Shown piece after piece: positions 49,015 through 58,274 of a DNA stretch of 64,000 nt. The stretch comes from Kitasatospora indigofera (lineage in GTDB: Bacteria > Actinomycetota > Actinomycetes > Streptomycetales > Streptomycetaceae), in the NCBI RefSeq assembly GCF_014655955.1, contig NZ_BNBO01000012.1, positions 111,787 to 175,786 on the forward strand, in the 5' to 3' direction. The translations under genes were made by a program, and so were the position numbers. The first letter of the stretch is position 1, and each line of letters starts with the position of its first letter. Under the pieces are notes generated by a model. It saw only the letters and a program-made list of their open reading frames with translations. It did not search any database and was not told the DNA's origin.

Positions 49015-49755
49015 TCAACCGGCCTTCAGCAGCAGCTCGGTGAGTTCCTTCGGCGCGGTGACCATGCAGTCATGGCCGCTCGGCAACTCCCACACCCGCG
49101 ACGGCTCGCCGTTGGGCTGCACCGGGGGAACGGGGCGGCGGGTGACGCCCGGCGGCGTGCTGCCGACGCAGTGGATGTGCGTCCGGGGAATCGCGTCCGT
49201 GGCCGGGTTGTCGAGCCGGACCGGCTGCTGGAAGCAGCGGACCGACTCGTCCGTGAGCATCGTGCGCAGCCACTCCGTGTCCGCCGGGTCGGTCACCCCG
49301 AACAGGCCGACGGGCGCCGGTTGCTCCGGCAGCGGCGGGATGCGCCAGGGCGTGCCGGAGGCGGCGGCTGCCTCGATCAGGTGACCGGTCAGGGGCATGA
49401 CGTCGAGCACGGTCTCGCCGTCGGCCGGGACCATCGCATCGAGGTAGACCAACCCCGCGATCCGGTCGGGGACTTGGCCGGCCACGGCGGAGACGACCAT
49501 CCCGGCGTAGCTGTGCCCGACCAGTATCACGTCGGTGAGATGGTTCTCCACCAGAACGGCGACGACGTCGGCGACATGGGTGTCCAGGCCGACGTCCGGA
49601 CCGAGCAGGTGCGCCTTCTCGCCGTGACCGGTCAGCGAGGGGGCCAGCACCCGGTGCCCGGCCCGGGTCAGCAGGGGGACCACCCGGTCCCAGACCCGCC
49701 CGCTGTGCCAGGCTCCGTGGACGAGGACGTAGTTCTTCGTGCGCTGTGGACTCAT
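49015..49755 (-). CDS. alpha/beta hydrolase, salicylate-esterase-like
   Basis: The 246-residue protein has NYVLVHGAWHSGRVWDRVVP for the oxyanion hole, the nucleophile VGHSYAGMV and a late LPSGHDCMV His. The HGAWHxxW start and compact cap resemble MES/hydroxynitrile-lyase-like hydrolases common in actinomycetes. ATG 49755 starts MSPQRTKN; the longer frame upstream overlaps the HxlR gene and is rejected. It is divergent from that regulator, 49 bases away, and probably controlled by it. Confidence 0.9.
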   Translation of the reverse strand: MSPQRTKNYVLVHGAWHSGRVWDRVVPLLTRAGHRVLAPSLTGHGEKAHLLGPDVGLDTHVADVVAVLVENHLTDVILVGHSYAGMVVSAVAGQVPDRIAGLVYLDAMVPADGETVLDVMPLTGHLIEAAAASGTPWRIPPLPEQPAPVGLFGVTDPADTEWLRTMLTDESVRCFQQPVRLDNPATDAIPRTHIHCVGSTPPGVTRRPVPPVQPNGEPSRVWELPSGHDCMVTAPKELTELLLKAG

Positions 49756-49791
49756 GGAAATGACGCTAGTGAGCCGACAGGAACCTCTTGG

Positions 49792-49797
49792 TAACCT
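49792..49797 (+). promoter_or_regulatory. -10 element for leaderless HxlR gene
   Basis: TAACCT lies seven bases before the ATG at 49805, with no ribosome site. It is embedded in GGAACC-N4-GGTAACC, a possible regulator-binding repeat. Confidence 0.4.
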
Positions 49798-49804
49798 TCG
49801 GCGC

Positions 49805-50212
49805 ATGGACGACTCACCGGGAAGCGTCTTCCTCGCCGACTGCCCCGCCCGGCTGGCCATCGAGATCATCACCAACAAGTGGGCGGTGGTCGTCCTGTTC
49901 GCGCTCAGCCGCGGGCCGTGCCGGCACGGCGAACTCGTCGATCTTGTCGGCGGAATCTCGCGCAAGGTGCTCACCCAGACGCTGCGCAGGCTCCAGGGCT
50001 ACGGGCTGGTCGAGCGCCGCGCCTACCCCGAAGCGCCCCCGCGGGTCGAGTACACCCTGACCGAACTCGGCCTGACCCTCGTCGAGCCGATCGCCGTCCT
50101 GACGGACTGGGCGAGGTCGTACGGCGGTGCCGTCGTCAGCTTCCAGGAGGCGGCGGAGGAGGCGTCCGAGCCCGGTTCGGCGTCCAAGCCGGAGTCCAGG
50201 TCCGGCGGCTGA
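49805..50212 (+). CDS. HxlR-family transcriptional regulator
   Basis: The 135-residue protein has the HxlR winged helix: CPARLAIEIITNKWAVVVLFALSRGPCRHGELVDLVGGISRKVLTQTLRRLQGYGLVERRAYPEAPPRVEYTLTELGLTL. The N-terminal Cys of DCPAR is placed as in redox- or electrophile-sensing HxlR/YodB-type proteins. The last 25 residues are Ser/Glu-rich. It is divergent from the hydrolase at 49015 and likely represses it and itself. Confidence 0.92.
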   Translation: MDDSPGSVFLADCPARLAIEIITNKWAVVVLFALSRGPCRHGELVDLVGGISRKVLTQTLRRLQGYGLVERRAYPEAPPRVEYTLTELGLTLVEPIAVLTDWARSYGGAVVSFQEAAEEASEPGSASKPESRSGG

Positions 50213-50289
50213 CCGATCGTACGGCCACCACCCCGGTCGCGGCCGGAGATCGAGCCGTCGCACCGCCACCGCACTCATGCAGCAGGTCG

Positions 50290-50982
50290 TCAGGTGGCCT
50301 GACCCGGCTCGTCGGCCAGGGCGGCCGCGGTCAGGGTGAGGTGCCGCACCAGGAGCGCGGCCGCGGTGTCGGCGTCGCGGGCCAGTGCCGCCTCCTCCAG
50401 CCCGCGGTGTTCCTCGACGCCGTCCCGGTCGGGGGTGCGGTGCGCCGACCAGCGGCGGGCCAGTTCGCTCGCGGTCCACAGCCGGTCGAAGGTCTCCAGC
50501 AGTGCGCGGTTGCCGCACGCCTCCAACAGGGTGCGGTGGAAGACCCGGTGGGCCTCGGCCCAGGCGGCGGTGTAGTGCTCGCCCTCCGCGGGCGCGTACG
50601 CCGGGGTGCGGGCCAGGCGGTGGTGGGCGGCCCGCACCCGGGACTCCCAGTCGATGTCGCCCCGCTCGACGGACATCCGCAGGACGACCGGTTCGATGGT
50701 CCGGCGGGCTTCCGCGATCTCCTGCCAGCGGTGGTCGGAGAAGGACGGGACCGCGAACCCGCGGTTGGGCAGCCGGTCGGCGAGCCCCTCGCCGACCAGC
50801 CGCACGAGCGCCTCGCGCGTGACGGCCAGGCTCACGCCCTGATCCCTGGCGAGGTCCTGCGGTTTGAGGGCCTCACCAGGGGCGAAGTCCCCGCGCATGA
50901 TCGCGCCCCGCAGATGTGCGTGGACCTGCTCGGAAAGCATCTGCTTCCCGGCGGGAGCGGGGCCGTGAGGCGTGCCAGTCAT
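50290..50982 (-). CDS. GntR-family regulator, FadR/FCD type
   Basis: The 230-residue protein has a GntR helix-turn-helix (SEQVHAHLRGAIMRGDFAPGEALKPQDLARDQGVSLAVTREALVRLVGEGL) and a helical FCD ligand domain (EIAEARRTIEPVVLRMSVER ... AHRVFHRTLLEACGNRALLETFDRLW) with the His residues that bind metal in the family. No ribosome site is seen; TAAGCT six bases before the ATG suggests a leaderless mRNA. Its target is not obvious, since the upstream DNA is a transposase relic. Confidence 0.9.
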   Translation of the reverse strand: MTGTPHGPAPAGKQMLSEQVHAHLRGAIMRGDFAPGEALKPQDLARDQGVSLAVTREALVRLVGEGLADRLPNRGFAVPSFSDHRWQEIAEARRTIEPVVLRMSVERGDIDWESRVRAAHHRLARTPAYAPAEGEHYTAAWAEAHRVFHRTLLEACGNRALLETFDRLWTASELARRWSAHRTPDRDGVEEHRGLEEAALARDADTAAALLVRHLTLTAAALADEPGQAT

Positions 50983-51039
50983 GGCGCAAGCTTACGAGCA
51001 GCCGCACGACAGGGCTTGGGACGTACTGGCCTGGCGGTC

Positions 51040-51297
51040 CGGCTCAGGGATGCCGGTCCGGCGCTGCAGCGACCGCCACTCCTCGGCCTCTGCGTTGGCA
51101 TGCTCGACCGCGATCCGCCGTTGGGATCGGCGGCAGCGCGCATGGTCGTGGAAGTTGCGCTCGAACGGCCCGGCATCCGCCGCCGGCTTCCACGGCGGGG
51201 CTCCGGCCTGGCCCGGGAGGTCACGAGCCAGGCCGGCACAGCCGGAATCGACTTCGGCCTTCACGTTCGGGTGCAGCCACACCTGCTTCTCGATCCC
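51040..51297 (-). pseudogene. IS5-type transposase C-terminal remnant
   Basis: On the minus strand GIEKQVWLHPNVKAEVDSG, LARDLPGQAGAPPWKP and RRIAVEHANAEAEEWRSLQR correspond to the end of a DDE transposase, including the catalytic Glu in the VEHA motif. The N-terminal two-thirds are missing and the C-terminus is degraded. No terminal inverted repeats are recognisable. Confidence 0.75.
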
Positions 51298-51433
51298 CGC
51301 GGGCGTACTGCCGTGACATCGTGCGTCCGACCCGGACGGATCGCCCCGTGTTCCGCACCGCCGACCAGCGCTGCCGGACCGTCCTGGAGCCGCTCCCACA
51401 CCTGCGGCCGAGCCGCCCGCCGCCCCATCCCGC

Positions 51434-52978
51434 CTACGCCCGCGCGCCCACCCCCTCTCCCACAGGCTCCGCGGCGCGCTCCGCCGCCGGCTCGCGCAGC
51501 AGCAGCGCCACCACTGCCCCGCCGATCACGCCCAGCACACCGGCCACGAGGAAGGTCGTGCCCAGCGCGCCGCCGACGGCCGAATGGATCGCCGCGTCGA
51601 GGGTCGCCCGTGAGCCGGCCGGGGCGGCCGCCAGGACCGCGGCGGACCCGCCGCTGGTCACGGCGTGCGCGATCTCCGCGCCGCCCGGCAGGAGGGCGTC
51701 GACCCGAGCGCTGAAGATGCTGCCCAGCATGCCGATGCCCGCCGCGAACCCCAGCTGACGTCCCGTGTTCACCGCGCCGGCAGCCATCCCGCCGCGCTCG
51801 CGCGGGACCGCGGCCATCGCCGCGGCGACGACCGTCGGGATCGCGATGCCGGCCCCGACCCCGATCACGGCCAGCCCGGGCAGGACCGCGGCCCATCCGG
51901 AGCTGCCGTCGAGGCCGAGCATGAGCAGATCGCCGACGCCGATGATCGCCAGGCCGCCGCCGACCGTCCAGCGGGGCGACGCGCCGTGCAGCATGCGACC
52001 CAGGCCGCCGGCCACGAAGAAGGCGATCCCGCTCAGCGGCAGCGTCACGAGACCGGCCGAGATCGCGCCGAGGTCGAGCACGGTCTGCAGCCAGATCGAC
52101 ACGTAGATCAGGCCGGCGAAGGCGGAGATCGAGAGCAGCGCCGCGGCGATCAGCACCAGCACGAACGAGCGGCGGCGCAGCATGGCCAGGTCGAGCATCG
52201 GCTCGGCCACGCGCCGCTCGACGGCGACGAACGCGCCCAGCGCGGCGACGCAGACGGCCAGCGCCCCGAGCGTCTGCCCGGAGCCCCAGCCCTCCTCGGC
52301 GACCCGCACCAGAGCGAAGGTCAGCGCGGCCGCGGCCAGGGTGAAGGCGCCGCCGCCGGCCCAGTCGATCCGCGGGCGCTGCGGCAGGCGCGACTCGCTG
52401 AGCGTGCGCCGGGCCATGACGATCGTCGCCAGACCGATCGGGATGTTGACGAAGAAGATCCAGCGCCAGGGGAGGCCCTGGGTGAGCAGGCCGCCCATGA
52501 TCGGGCCGGCGGCGACCGCGGCACCCGAGGTCGCACCCCAGATGCCGAAGGCGGTGCCGAGATCACGGCCGTGGTAGGCCGTGTTGAGCAGGGCGATGGT
52601 CGTTGCGAGCATCGCCGCGGCGCCCGCGCCCTGCACGAACCGCGCGGCGACCAGCAGCCCGACGGACGGCGCGATGCCGCAGACCAGCGACGCGGCGACG
52701 AACACCGCGAGGCCGACGAGGTAGGTGCGGCGACGACCGACGGCGTCGGCGATCGAGCCGACGAGGAGCAGGAGCGCGGCGAGGGCGAGCGCGTAGGCGT
52801 CGACCACCCACTGCAGGCCGGTGAACGAGGCGTCCAGCGCGGTCGCCATGTCGGGCAGCGCGACGTTCACGATCGAGACGTCCAGGAGCAGCATGAACGT
52901 GCCCAGGCAGACCGCCAGCAGCGGTGCCCAGCGTCCGTGCCCGGGCGCGACAGTGGTGGGAGAAGCGGAAGAAGTCAT
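51434..52978 (-). CDS. MFS drug-efflux transporter, DHA2 type
   Basis: The 514-residue membrane protein has about 14 predicted helices. It carries motif LQWVVDAYALALAALLLLVGSIADAVGRRR (motif A region) and RFVQGAGAAAMLATTIALLNTAY (motif C-like), typical of EmrB/QacA proton antiporters that export toxic compounds. ATG 52978 starts MTSSASPTTVAPGHG; the frame upstream is antisense to the AsnC gene. A double-domain AsnC regulator is divergent, 72 bases away, and is the likely controller. Confidence 0.93.
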   Translation of the reverse strand: MTSSASPTTVAPGHGRWAPLLAVCLGTFMLLLDVSIVNVALPDMATALDASFTGLQWVVDAYALALAALLLLVGSIADAVGRRRTYLVGLAVFVAASLVCGIAPSVGLLVAARFVQGAGAAAMLATTIALLNTAYHGRDLGTAFGIWGATSGAAVAAGPIMGGLLTQGLPWRWIFFVNIPIGLATIVMARRTLSESRLPQRPRIDWAGGGAFTLAAAALTFALVRVAEEGWGSGQTLGALAVCVAALGAFVAVERRVAEPMLDLAMLRRRSFVLVLIAAALLSISAFAGLIYVSIWLQTVLDLGAISAGLVTLPLSGIAFFVAGGLGRMLHGASPRWTVGGGLAIIGVGDLLMLGLDGSSGWAAVLPGLAVIGVGAGIAIPTVVAAAMAAVPRERGGMAAGAVNTGRQLGFAAGIGMLGSIFSARVDALLPGGAEIAHAVTSGGSAAVLAAAPAGSRATLDAAIHSAVGGALGTTFLVAGVLGVIGGAVVALLLREPAAERAAEPVGEGVGARA

Positions 52979-53032
52979 GCGCCGATGGTCTTGCGCACCC
53001 CCGGTCGCGACCCAGCGAATCGGCGTTTCGTG

Positions 53033-53038
53033 TAGAAT
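53033..53038 (+). promoter_or_regulatory. -10 element of the AsnC-type gene
   Basis: TAGAAT is 12 bases before the ATG at 53051 in the short divergent promoter region. No clear -35 is visible. Confidence 0.4.
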
Positions 53039-53050
53039 CCCGCCACAATC

Positions 53051-54100
53051 ATGCCTGCAGAGACGGAAACCACCACCCCCGACGCGCTGGACCGCCGGAT
53101 CATGAGCGCCCTCCAGTTCGACGGGCGCGCCTCGTTCCGGCGCATCGCCCAGGCGCTCGGCTCCTCGGAGCAGACGGTCGCCCGCCGCTACCGGCGCCTG
53201 CGCGAGGCCGGCATCCTGCGCGTCGTCGTCCTCCCCGACCCGCGCGCGTCGCGCGAGAGCCTGTTCGTCCGCATCCGCACGGCCCCGGGCGCCGCGGAGC
53301 CGATCGGCAGCGCGCTCGCCCGCCGGCCCGACGTCTCGTGGGTCACGCTCGCCGCGGCCGGGACCGAGGTGATGTGCGCGCTGCGGGCCGACGACCCGCG
53401 CGACCGCGACGAGCTCGTCCTGAAGAACCTCCCGCGCCTGAGCCAGGTCACCGACGTCTCGACCGCCTCGCTGCTGCACGTCTTCGCCGAGACCGGCCTG
53501 CAAGAGTGGCAGGGCTTCGACGCGCGCCTGGACGCCCAGGAGATCGCCGCGCTCGGCGCCCGCTCGCGCCGCCACGTCCCCGTGCGCCGAACCGCCGACG
53601 AGCCCGGCCTCACCCCCGACGACGACGCGCTCCTAGCACCGCTCGCCGCCGACGGTCGCATCTCCTACGCAGCGCTGGCCGCCGCCACCGGGCGCAACGA
53701 GAGCGCGGTCGCCCGGCGGGTCGAGGCGCTCCTGGAGCGCGGGATGCTCTTCGTCGACGTCGAGGTCGCCTACGCCCTGATCGGGTTCCGCACGGCCGCG
53801 ACGCTCTGGCTCACCGTCGCCCCGGCCGACATCCACCGGGTCGGCAGCGAGATCGCCCTGCACCCGGAGGTCGGCTTCGTCGGCGCCGTGTCCGGCCCGG
53901 CCAGCCTCGTCGTCGCCGTCACCTGCCGCGACACCGCCGACCTGTACCGCTACATCACCGAGCGCCTGGCCCCGATCACCGCGATCCGCCAGCACGAGGT
54001 CACGGTCACCGTGCGCCACCTCAAGCAGGCGGGCACCGTGATGAACGGCGACCGCCTGCCGCGCCTCTCGCCGTCGGTCGCGCGTCCGGCGAGGGGGTGA
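53051..54100 (+). CDS. Lrp/AsnC-family regulator with duplicated halves
   Basis: The 349-residue protein is twice the usual length. Residues 10-150 hold an AsnC helix-turn-helix (LDRRIMSALQFDGRASFRRIAQALGSSEQTVARRYRRLREAGIL) and a RAM domain. Residues about 185-335 repeat the plan (DDALLAPLAADGRISYAALAAATGRNESAVARRVEALLERGML then a second RAM). One chain would thus mimic an AsnC dimer with two non-identical DNA readers. It is divergent from the MFS gene. This layout is found in other actinomycete AsnC proteins. Confidence 0.9.
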   Translation: MPAETETTTPDALDRRIMSALQFDGRASFRRIAQALGSSEQTVARRYRRLREAGILRVVVLPDPRASRESLFVRIRTAPGAAEPIGSALARRPDVSWVTLAAAGTEVMCALRADDPRDRDELVLKNLPRLSQVTDVSTASLLHVFAETGLQEWQGFDARLDAQEIAALGARSRRHVPVRRTADEPGLTPDDDALLAPLAADGRISYAALAAATGRNESAVARRVEALLERGMLFVDVEVAYALIGFRTAATLWLTVAPADIHRVGSEIALHPEVGFVGAVSGPASLVVAVTCRDTADLYRYITERLAPITAIRQHEVTVTVRHLKQAGTVMNGDRLPRLSPSVARPARG

Positions 54101-54543
54101 CGGCCCTGCCGGTCGCCTGGCCTTGCCTGACTCAGCCGCTTCCGGCGTCCCCCAAACCGCGTGCGGCGTCCGCGGGCGGCTCCAGGGCCTGGATGCGGCC
54201 GGCCTGTTCGCCGAACTGTACAAACTCGCGCAAGACCGGTGAGAACCGCTGGTCAGCGCGCTACGGTACCCCCGGCCCCGGCCGCGCCGGCCTCTCCCCC
54301 GTGAGGCGGCGGCCATCGCAGGGACGACGGCTGGCAGGAGAGACAGCTCGCGGGCGTCGCGAGCACTCCGGCCTGACCGGCCTCACCACTGGTCACGGGG
54401 GCCTGTACGGGAAGCGGGCACACCGGATGGGACGGGACCCCCCGCGAGGTTTCCTGCGGTTCGCGCGAGGGGCCGTGGGTCCATGGAGCTGGTAACACGA
54501 TCTTGTGTGGTTGCGCGGCAGCCGGGGTCCGTAGGCTTAGGGC
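54101..54543. other. 443-bp stretch after AsnC gene
   Basis: No gene is supported. Frames break often and the sequence has no recognisable motif except the promoter for the small gene at its right end. Confidence 0.4.
54532..54537 (+). promoter_or_regulatory. -10 element for leaderless small gene
   Basis: TAGGCT lies six bases before the ATG at 54544 with no ribosome site in between. Confidence 0.4.
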
Positions 54544-54783
54544 ATGGACAACGGGATCAACCGTGTGGGCGACGGCTGGGACATCCACTCGATGCGTGGG
54601 AACAGCATCGGAGAGGTGATCATCGGCAACGTCCTGCGACTTCACACCGGTTCGAACCGGATCGAGGTGGACGTCCCTGTCTCTTCCGATGCCTTCGGAT
54701 GGGTCATCGGTCTGCGGGACAGCTCCTTCATCAGTTCACTGCCCGGTGGCGGCGTGAGAATGCCCGACCGGCCACAGACTTGA
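54544..54783 (+). CDS. small hypothetical protein
   Basis: The 79-residue protein (MDNGINRVGDGWDIHSMRGN...) has a beta-rich core (IGEVIIGNVLRLHTGSNRIEVDVPV) and no signal, membrane helix or metal motif. The leaderless-type promoter directly upstream supports the start. It is AT-richer than its neighbours and lies beside a transposase relic, so it may be acquired. Function is unknown. Confidence 0.5.
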   Translation: MDNGINRVGDGWDIHSMRGNSIGEVIIGNVLRLHTGSNRIEVDVPVSSDAFGWVIGLRDSSFISSLPGGGVRMPDRPQT

Positions 54784-54791
54784 GACCCGGA

Positions 54792-54930
54792 TCAGGAGGA
54801 CGGCGACTTCTTGAGCATCCTCCAGTAGACGAGTGAGCACCCGACCGACACGAAGGCGTCGTGCAGGTCCAGGCGGCGTTCCCACCGAACGGCGGGACGC
54901 TTGAACTGGTGGAGGAGAATCCCGTCACCG
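54792..54930 (-). pseudogene. IS-type transposase C-terminal remnant
   Basis: On the minus strand QFKRPAVRWERRLDLHDAF followed by SVGCSLVYWRMLKKS and a stop matches the end of IS5-superfamily transposases (VRWERR...LHxA...ACxLICWRRLK). Only about 45 codons remain. Confidence 0.6.
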
Positions 54931-55377
54931 GCGGCGAACACGTGGCCTTAGGGGTGTGTCTGCTCCGCCGTTGGCCGCTGCCAGGGGAAGCGCACGACCG
55001 GACCTGTTCCCCGGCCCTGCGTATCCGCCCGGCGAGGACGGCGGCTGCGCGGGCGAGGCGGGTGGCCTGGCGGCGGGTCCGGGTGGGCGCTCTGGTGGCC
55101 GGTCAGGACGCAGGCGTCGCAGTGCCCGGGAAGGCCGGCGGCGCCGGGGACGGGTGACGGTCTTCTGGTGAAGCGCCCCCGTCCCGGGGACCGCACTGGG
55201 GTGGCTCACCAGCTCGCCTCGGCGGTGGGGGCGGTTCGGGCGATGGCCTCGACGTCGAGCCACCCGCAGACCGCCGGCCCGCGCCGGCGTCCGGGTGGCA
55301 GCCGGCCGCCTGGCGGCACCGACACCCGGACGGCAGCCGGCGCTCGCGGCGGCTCCGGGCAGGCCGGAACACCGGGG
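54931..55377. other. 447-bp stretch downstream of the sigma/beta-helix gene
   Basis: Nothing codes convincingly here. It lies between the transposase relic and the stop of the sigma/beta-helix gene and has no clear terminator. Confidence 0.4.
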
Positions 55378-57882
55378 TCAACGGTGCTCGTAGGCGCCGA
55401 GGTCCGGCCGGGCGTCCCGGGGAAGGCGGTCGGCGTCGTCCGCGGGGGCCGCTTCGGCGGAGCCGGCGTCGATCGCGGGGCTGCCGGGCGACAGGTGGAA
55501 GTCGGCACCGCCCGGGTCGACGAAGCGTGGGTCGGGGGCCCCGCCGCCGCCCGCGCCGCCGCTCTCCGCCGGGCCGCAGAACAGGTTGGCCGTGAGCCGG
55601 ACCCGCACGGCGGAGGCCGGGACGTGCACGGCCACCTCACCGGGGGCCGGGACCGCGACGGTGTTCACCACCGTGATGTCGTGGGCCTGGATCAGGGCCA
55701 GTTCGTAACGCAGTTCGGCGCTCCGGGCGTTGCGGTAGAGCGTGTTGTTGACGATGTCGACGTTGCCGCTGTCGAAGACGGCCACTCCGGCACCGCCGTT
55801 GCCGTAGCTGACGTTGTTCCCGATGAGGGTCCGGCCGGTGTAGGCCGTCTGGTACAGGGGGGCTCCCCGGAACGCCTGGTTCTCGGAGGAGTCGACGATG
55901 ATGCCGTGGCCGTCGGTGATCTTGGTGAAGCCGCTGACGGCACTGGGAACGGTGTTCTTGTTGTCGTGCACGACGTTGCCCTCGACGACCATCTTGGTGG
56001 CCCCGGTGGCGCCGTCGGAGTTCCAACTGCCGTGCAAGGAGATGCCGCTGCCGCCGTAGGGGGAGTACCAGGCGTTGCGGGCGACGATGTTGTAGGAGAC
56101 GGTGACGTAGTCGGCCAGATGGGCGGAGATGCCGTTCAGCGGGCAGTCGGTGACGGTGTTGCCCCAGACCTGGACGTGGTGCGGCCGCCGGGGCGGGTCG
56201 GCGTTCTTCTGCTCGTCCACCGCGATGCAGTTTCCGTTGACGGCCGGGTCGCTCGTGTTGCCGTGCTCGGCCTCCTCACGCTGGGCGGGCGTCAGATCCG
56301 GGGAGTTGCCGCGGACGGTGAAGCCGGAGACCGTGACGTACGAGGCGTGCACGTGGATGCCCTGCCAGCCGGTGGCGAGCACCACCGGGCGGGTGCCCGG
56401 GTAGGCGGCGTAGGTGATCCAGTGCGACGGGGTCCCCGACGTGTCGATGTTCAGCACGTTGGGCTTCCCGGGGGCGCTGTACCGGCCGCCCTCGACGAGA
56501 ACGGTGTCACCCGGCCTGGTCAGAGCGGCGGCCTGCTGCAGGGTGCGGACGGCCGTCGCGCGGGAGGTGCCGGCGGCCCGGTCGTCGCCGGTCGCCGAGA
56601 CGTACAGGTAACGGCCTCCCTGTGTCGGTGGCATCTGGGCGGACGTCCATGACGGCCCGCCGCTGCCTGCTCCCACGCCCGCCGGCGACGGTGCGGACGG
56701 TGGTGCGGACGGGGCGGCCGGGCTCGGTGGGACCGTGGAGGCGCTAGGTTCCGGCGAGCTGGTCACCCCCGGGGCGGTCGTCGGGGCCACGGGACGCGGA
56801 ACGGTCGAGGGGGTGGTGCGCGGGTGCCCGGAGGGGTGCGTCAGCACGACGGTGACGACGCCGACGGCCACGACCGCCGCGACCGCGGCGAGAGCCGCGG
56901 ACCTGCCCGACTCGACGCTCAGGAGGTGACGGAGGCCGCGCAGGCCGCCGTGCGGCAGGCCCGGCCCAGGGAGGTGCGCCGCCGCCGCGACGGCGGTGGC
57001 ACCCGGCCCGCTCGTCAGGTGCGCCGGCGGGACGAGCAGCGGCAGGGCGGCCAGCAGCCGTTCCGGGGGCAGGAGACCGGCCGCGTGGGAACGGCACTGC
57101 CCGCAGTCGTCCACATGCCTGGTGAACCGCTTGCGCCACACCGAGGAACGCCCGCCGTCCCACGAGCGCACCATGCCGCCGAGCGTCGGACAGCCCCCGT
57201 CGCGGCCGGCCGCCTCGATCGCCTCCTCGATCCGCCGTGCCGCGTCCACCCTGCTCCTGAGCCGTTGCATCCGGACGCGGGCATGTCCGGCCGACACTCC
57301 CAGCGCCGGAGCGAGTTCGGCCCGCTCCAGCACACCCGCCTGCACCAGCCACCACAGGTCGAGCAGTTCCCGGTCCCTGGCGTCCAGCCAGGTGGCCGCG
57401 CGGACGAACCGGCGACGCTCGTCGCTCAGGTGGATGCCCTCGACGGCCTGCTCCTCGGAGGCCGCGACGGCCGGGGCGCACCGGTCGGGGTCGAGCTCGG
57501 TGAATCGCCGGCGCTGCTCGCTCAGCCTGGTGCCGCGCCGACGGGTCTCCTGGATGGTGATCGACACCAGCCATGACCGGAACCGATCGGGCTTGCGCAG
57601 TCCCGGCAGCCCGGCCACCGCGCGGATCATGGTCTCCTGCACGACGTCGTCCGCGTCGTCGGGGGCCAGTGCGCGGACCGCCAGGTGGTACACCAGGGGC
57701 AGACAGGACCGCAGCAGGCGGTCGAGTGCGGCCTGGTCACCCTGCTGGGCTGCCAGGGCCAGTGCCGACGTGGTGGGCGGGTCGTCGAGGGATTTCACGG
57801 CCGTTGTCTCTCTGGGGTCCAGGTGTTTGCCGGTCGGTGCGGGGGGCGGGAAGTGCGGGGGTCCGGCAGCGACGGGCCTCAC
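55378..57882 (-). CDS. ECF sigma factor fused to membrane helix and extracellular beta-helix
   Basis: The 834-residue protein joins parts normally made separately. Residues 46-119 are ECF region 2 ([15 protein letters not shown]) and about 155-212 region 4. H256-x3-C260-x2-C263 is the zinc anti-sigma motif. One membrane helix spans about 329-347, followed by a Pro/Ser/Thr linker to about 420. Residues 424-834 are a right-handed beta-helix of the pectate-lyase/DUF1565 type, with repeated GNxVxxN turns. The sigma part lies inside and the helix outside. GTG 57882 overlaps the LysR-HTH stop by GTGA; GTG 57798 (806 residues) is the alternative start. ECF factors with C-terminal carbohydrate modules are known (ECF53-like); this combination is unusual. 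Confidence 0.88.
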   Translation of the reverse strand: MRPVAAGPPHFPPPAPTGKHLDPRETTAVKSLDDPPTTSALALAAQQGDQAALDRLLRSCLPLVYHLAVRALAPDDADDVVQETMIRAVAGLPGLRKPDRFRSWLVSITIQETRRRGTRLSEQRRRFTELDPDRCAPAVAASEEQAVEGIHLSDERRRFVRAATWLDARDRELLDLWWLVQAGVLERAELAPALGVSAGHARVRMQRLRSRVDAARRIEEAIEAAGRDGGCPTLGGMVRSWDGGRSSVWRKRFTRHVDDCGQCRSHAAGLLPPERLLAALPLLVPPAHLTSGPGATAVAAAAHLPGPGLPHGGLRGLRHLLSVESGRSAALAAVAAVVAVGVVTVVLTHPSGHPRTTPSTVPRPVAPTTAPGVTSSPEPSASTVPPSPAAPSAPPSAPSPAGVGAGSGGPSWTSAQMPPTQGGRYLYVSATGDDRAAGTSRATAVRTLQQAAALTRPGDTVLVEGGRYSAPGKPNVLNIDTSGTPSHWITYAAYPGTRPVVLATGWQGIHVHASYVTVSGFTVRGNSPDLTPAQREEAEHGNTSDPAVNGNCIAVDEQKNADPPRRPHHVQVWGNTVTDCPLNGISAHLADYVTVSYNIVARNAWYSPYGGSGISLHGSWNSDGATGATKMVVEGNVVHDNKNTVPSAVSGFTKITDGHGIIVDSSENQAFRGAPLYQTAYTGRTLIGNNVSYGNGGAGVAVFDSGNVDIVNNTLYRNARSAELRYELALIQAHDITVVNTVAVPAPGEVAVHVPASAVRVRLTANLFCGPAESGGAGGGGAPDPRFVDPGGADFHLSPGSPAIDAGSAEAAPADDADRLPRDARPDLGAYEHR

Positions 57883-58274
57883 CCTACGGTCGCGCGAACG
57901 GCGGTCGGAGCGGGGGCCGCCGTTCGCGCAGGGCCCGGCCGGCCGGCGAGGAAGGCCACCTCGTGGCGCACTTCGGCCCAGGCGTTCTCGGTGCTCACCA
58001 CCCAGCCGACCAGGGCCCGGCCGGCCGCAGTCAGCGCCACCGTCCTGGTCGTGCGCTGCAGCAGCCGAGCTCCGAGCTCCTTCTCCAGCCGGCGCACCCG
58101 CTGGGACAGCGCGGGCTGGGACAGTCGCAGCCGCGCTGCCGCCCGCGTGAAGCTGAGTTCTTCGGCGACCGCCCGAAAGGCCGTCAGATCACCCCAGTCG
58201 AGCGCATGCTCGGAGCGTGGCGCGCTCAGGACGTGGCGTGCGGGCGCGGGACGCCGGGGGTTCGGTGCGGCCAT
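57879..58274 (-). CDS. LysR-type HTH protein lacking the effector domain
   Basis: The 131-residue protein has a complete LysR helix-turn-helix ([56 protein letters not shown]) and the start of the linker helix. It then ends in an Ala/Pro-rich tail; LysR proteins are normally about 300 residues. The start ATG 58274 has AGGAGA. Its stop shares four bases (GTGA) with the sigma/beta-helix start, which argues for translational coupling. It may be a truncated relic or a small DNA-binding partner of the sigma switch. Confidence 0.75.
   Translation of the reverse strand: MAAPNPRRPAPARHVLSAPRSEHALDWGDLTAFRAVAEELSFTRAAARLRLSQPALSQRVRRLEKELGARLLQRTTRTVALTAAGRALVGWVVSTENAWAEVRHEVAFLAGRPGPARTAAPAPTAVRATVG
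57892..57929. repeat. 13+13 inverted repeat at LysR-HTH/sigma junction
   Basis: GCGCGAACGGCGG (57892-57904) and CCGCCGTTCGCGC (57917-57929) are perfect reverse complements with 12 bases between, inside the 3' end of the LysR-HTH gene. It may be an RNA hairpin that tunes translation of the sigma gene or a protein site. Confidence 0.6.

Noticed and set aside
57798..57882. Choosing GTG 57798 as the sole start of the sigma fusion
   Set aside because: It remains possible, but the GTGA overlap with the LysR-HTH stop favours 57882; the sigma domain is intact in either case.
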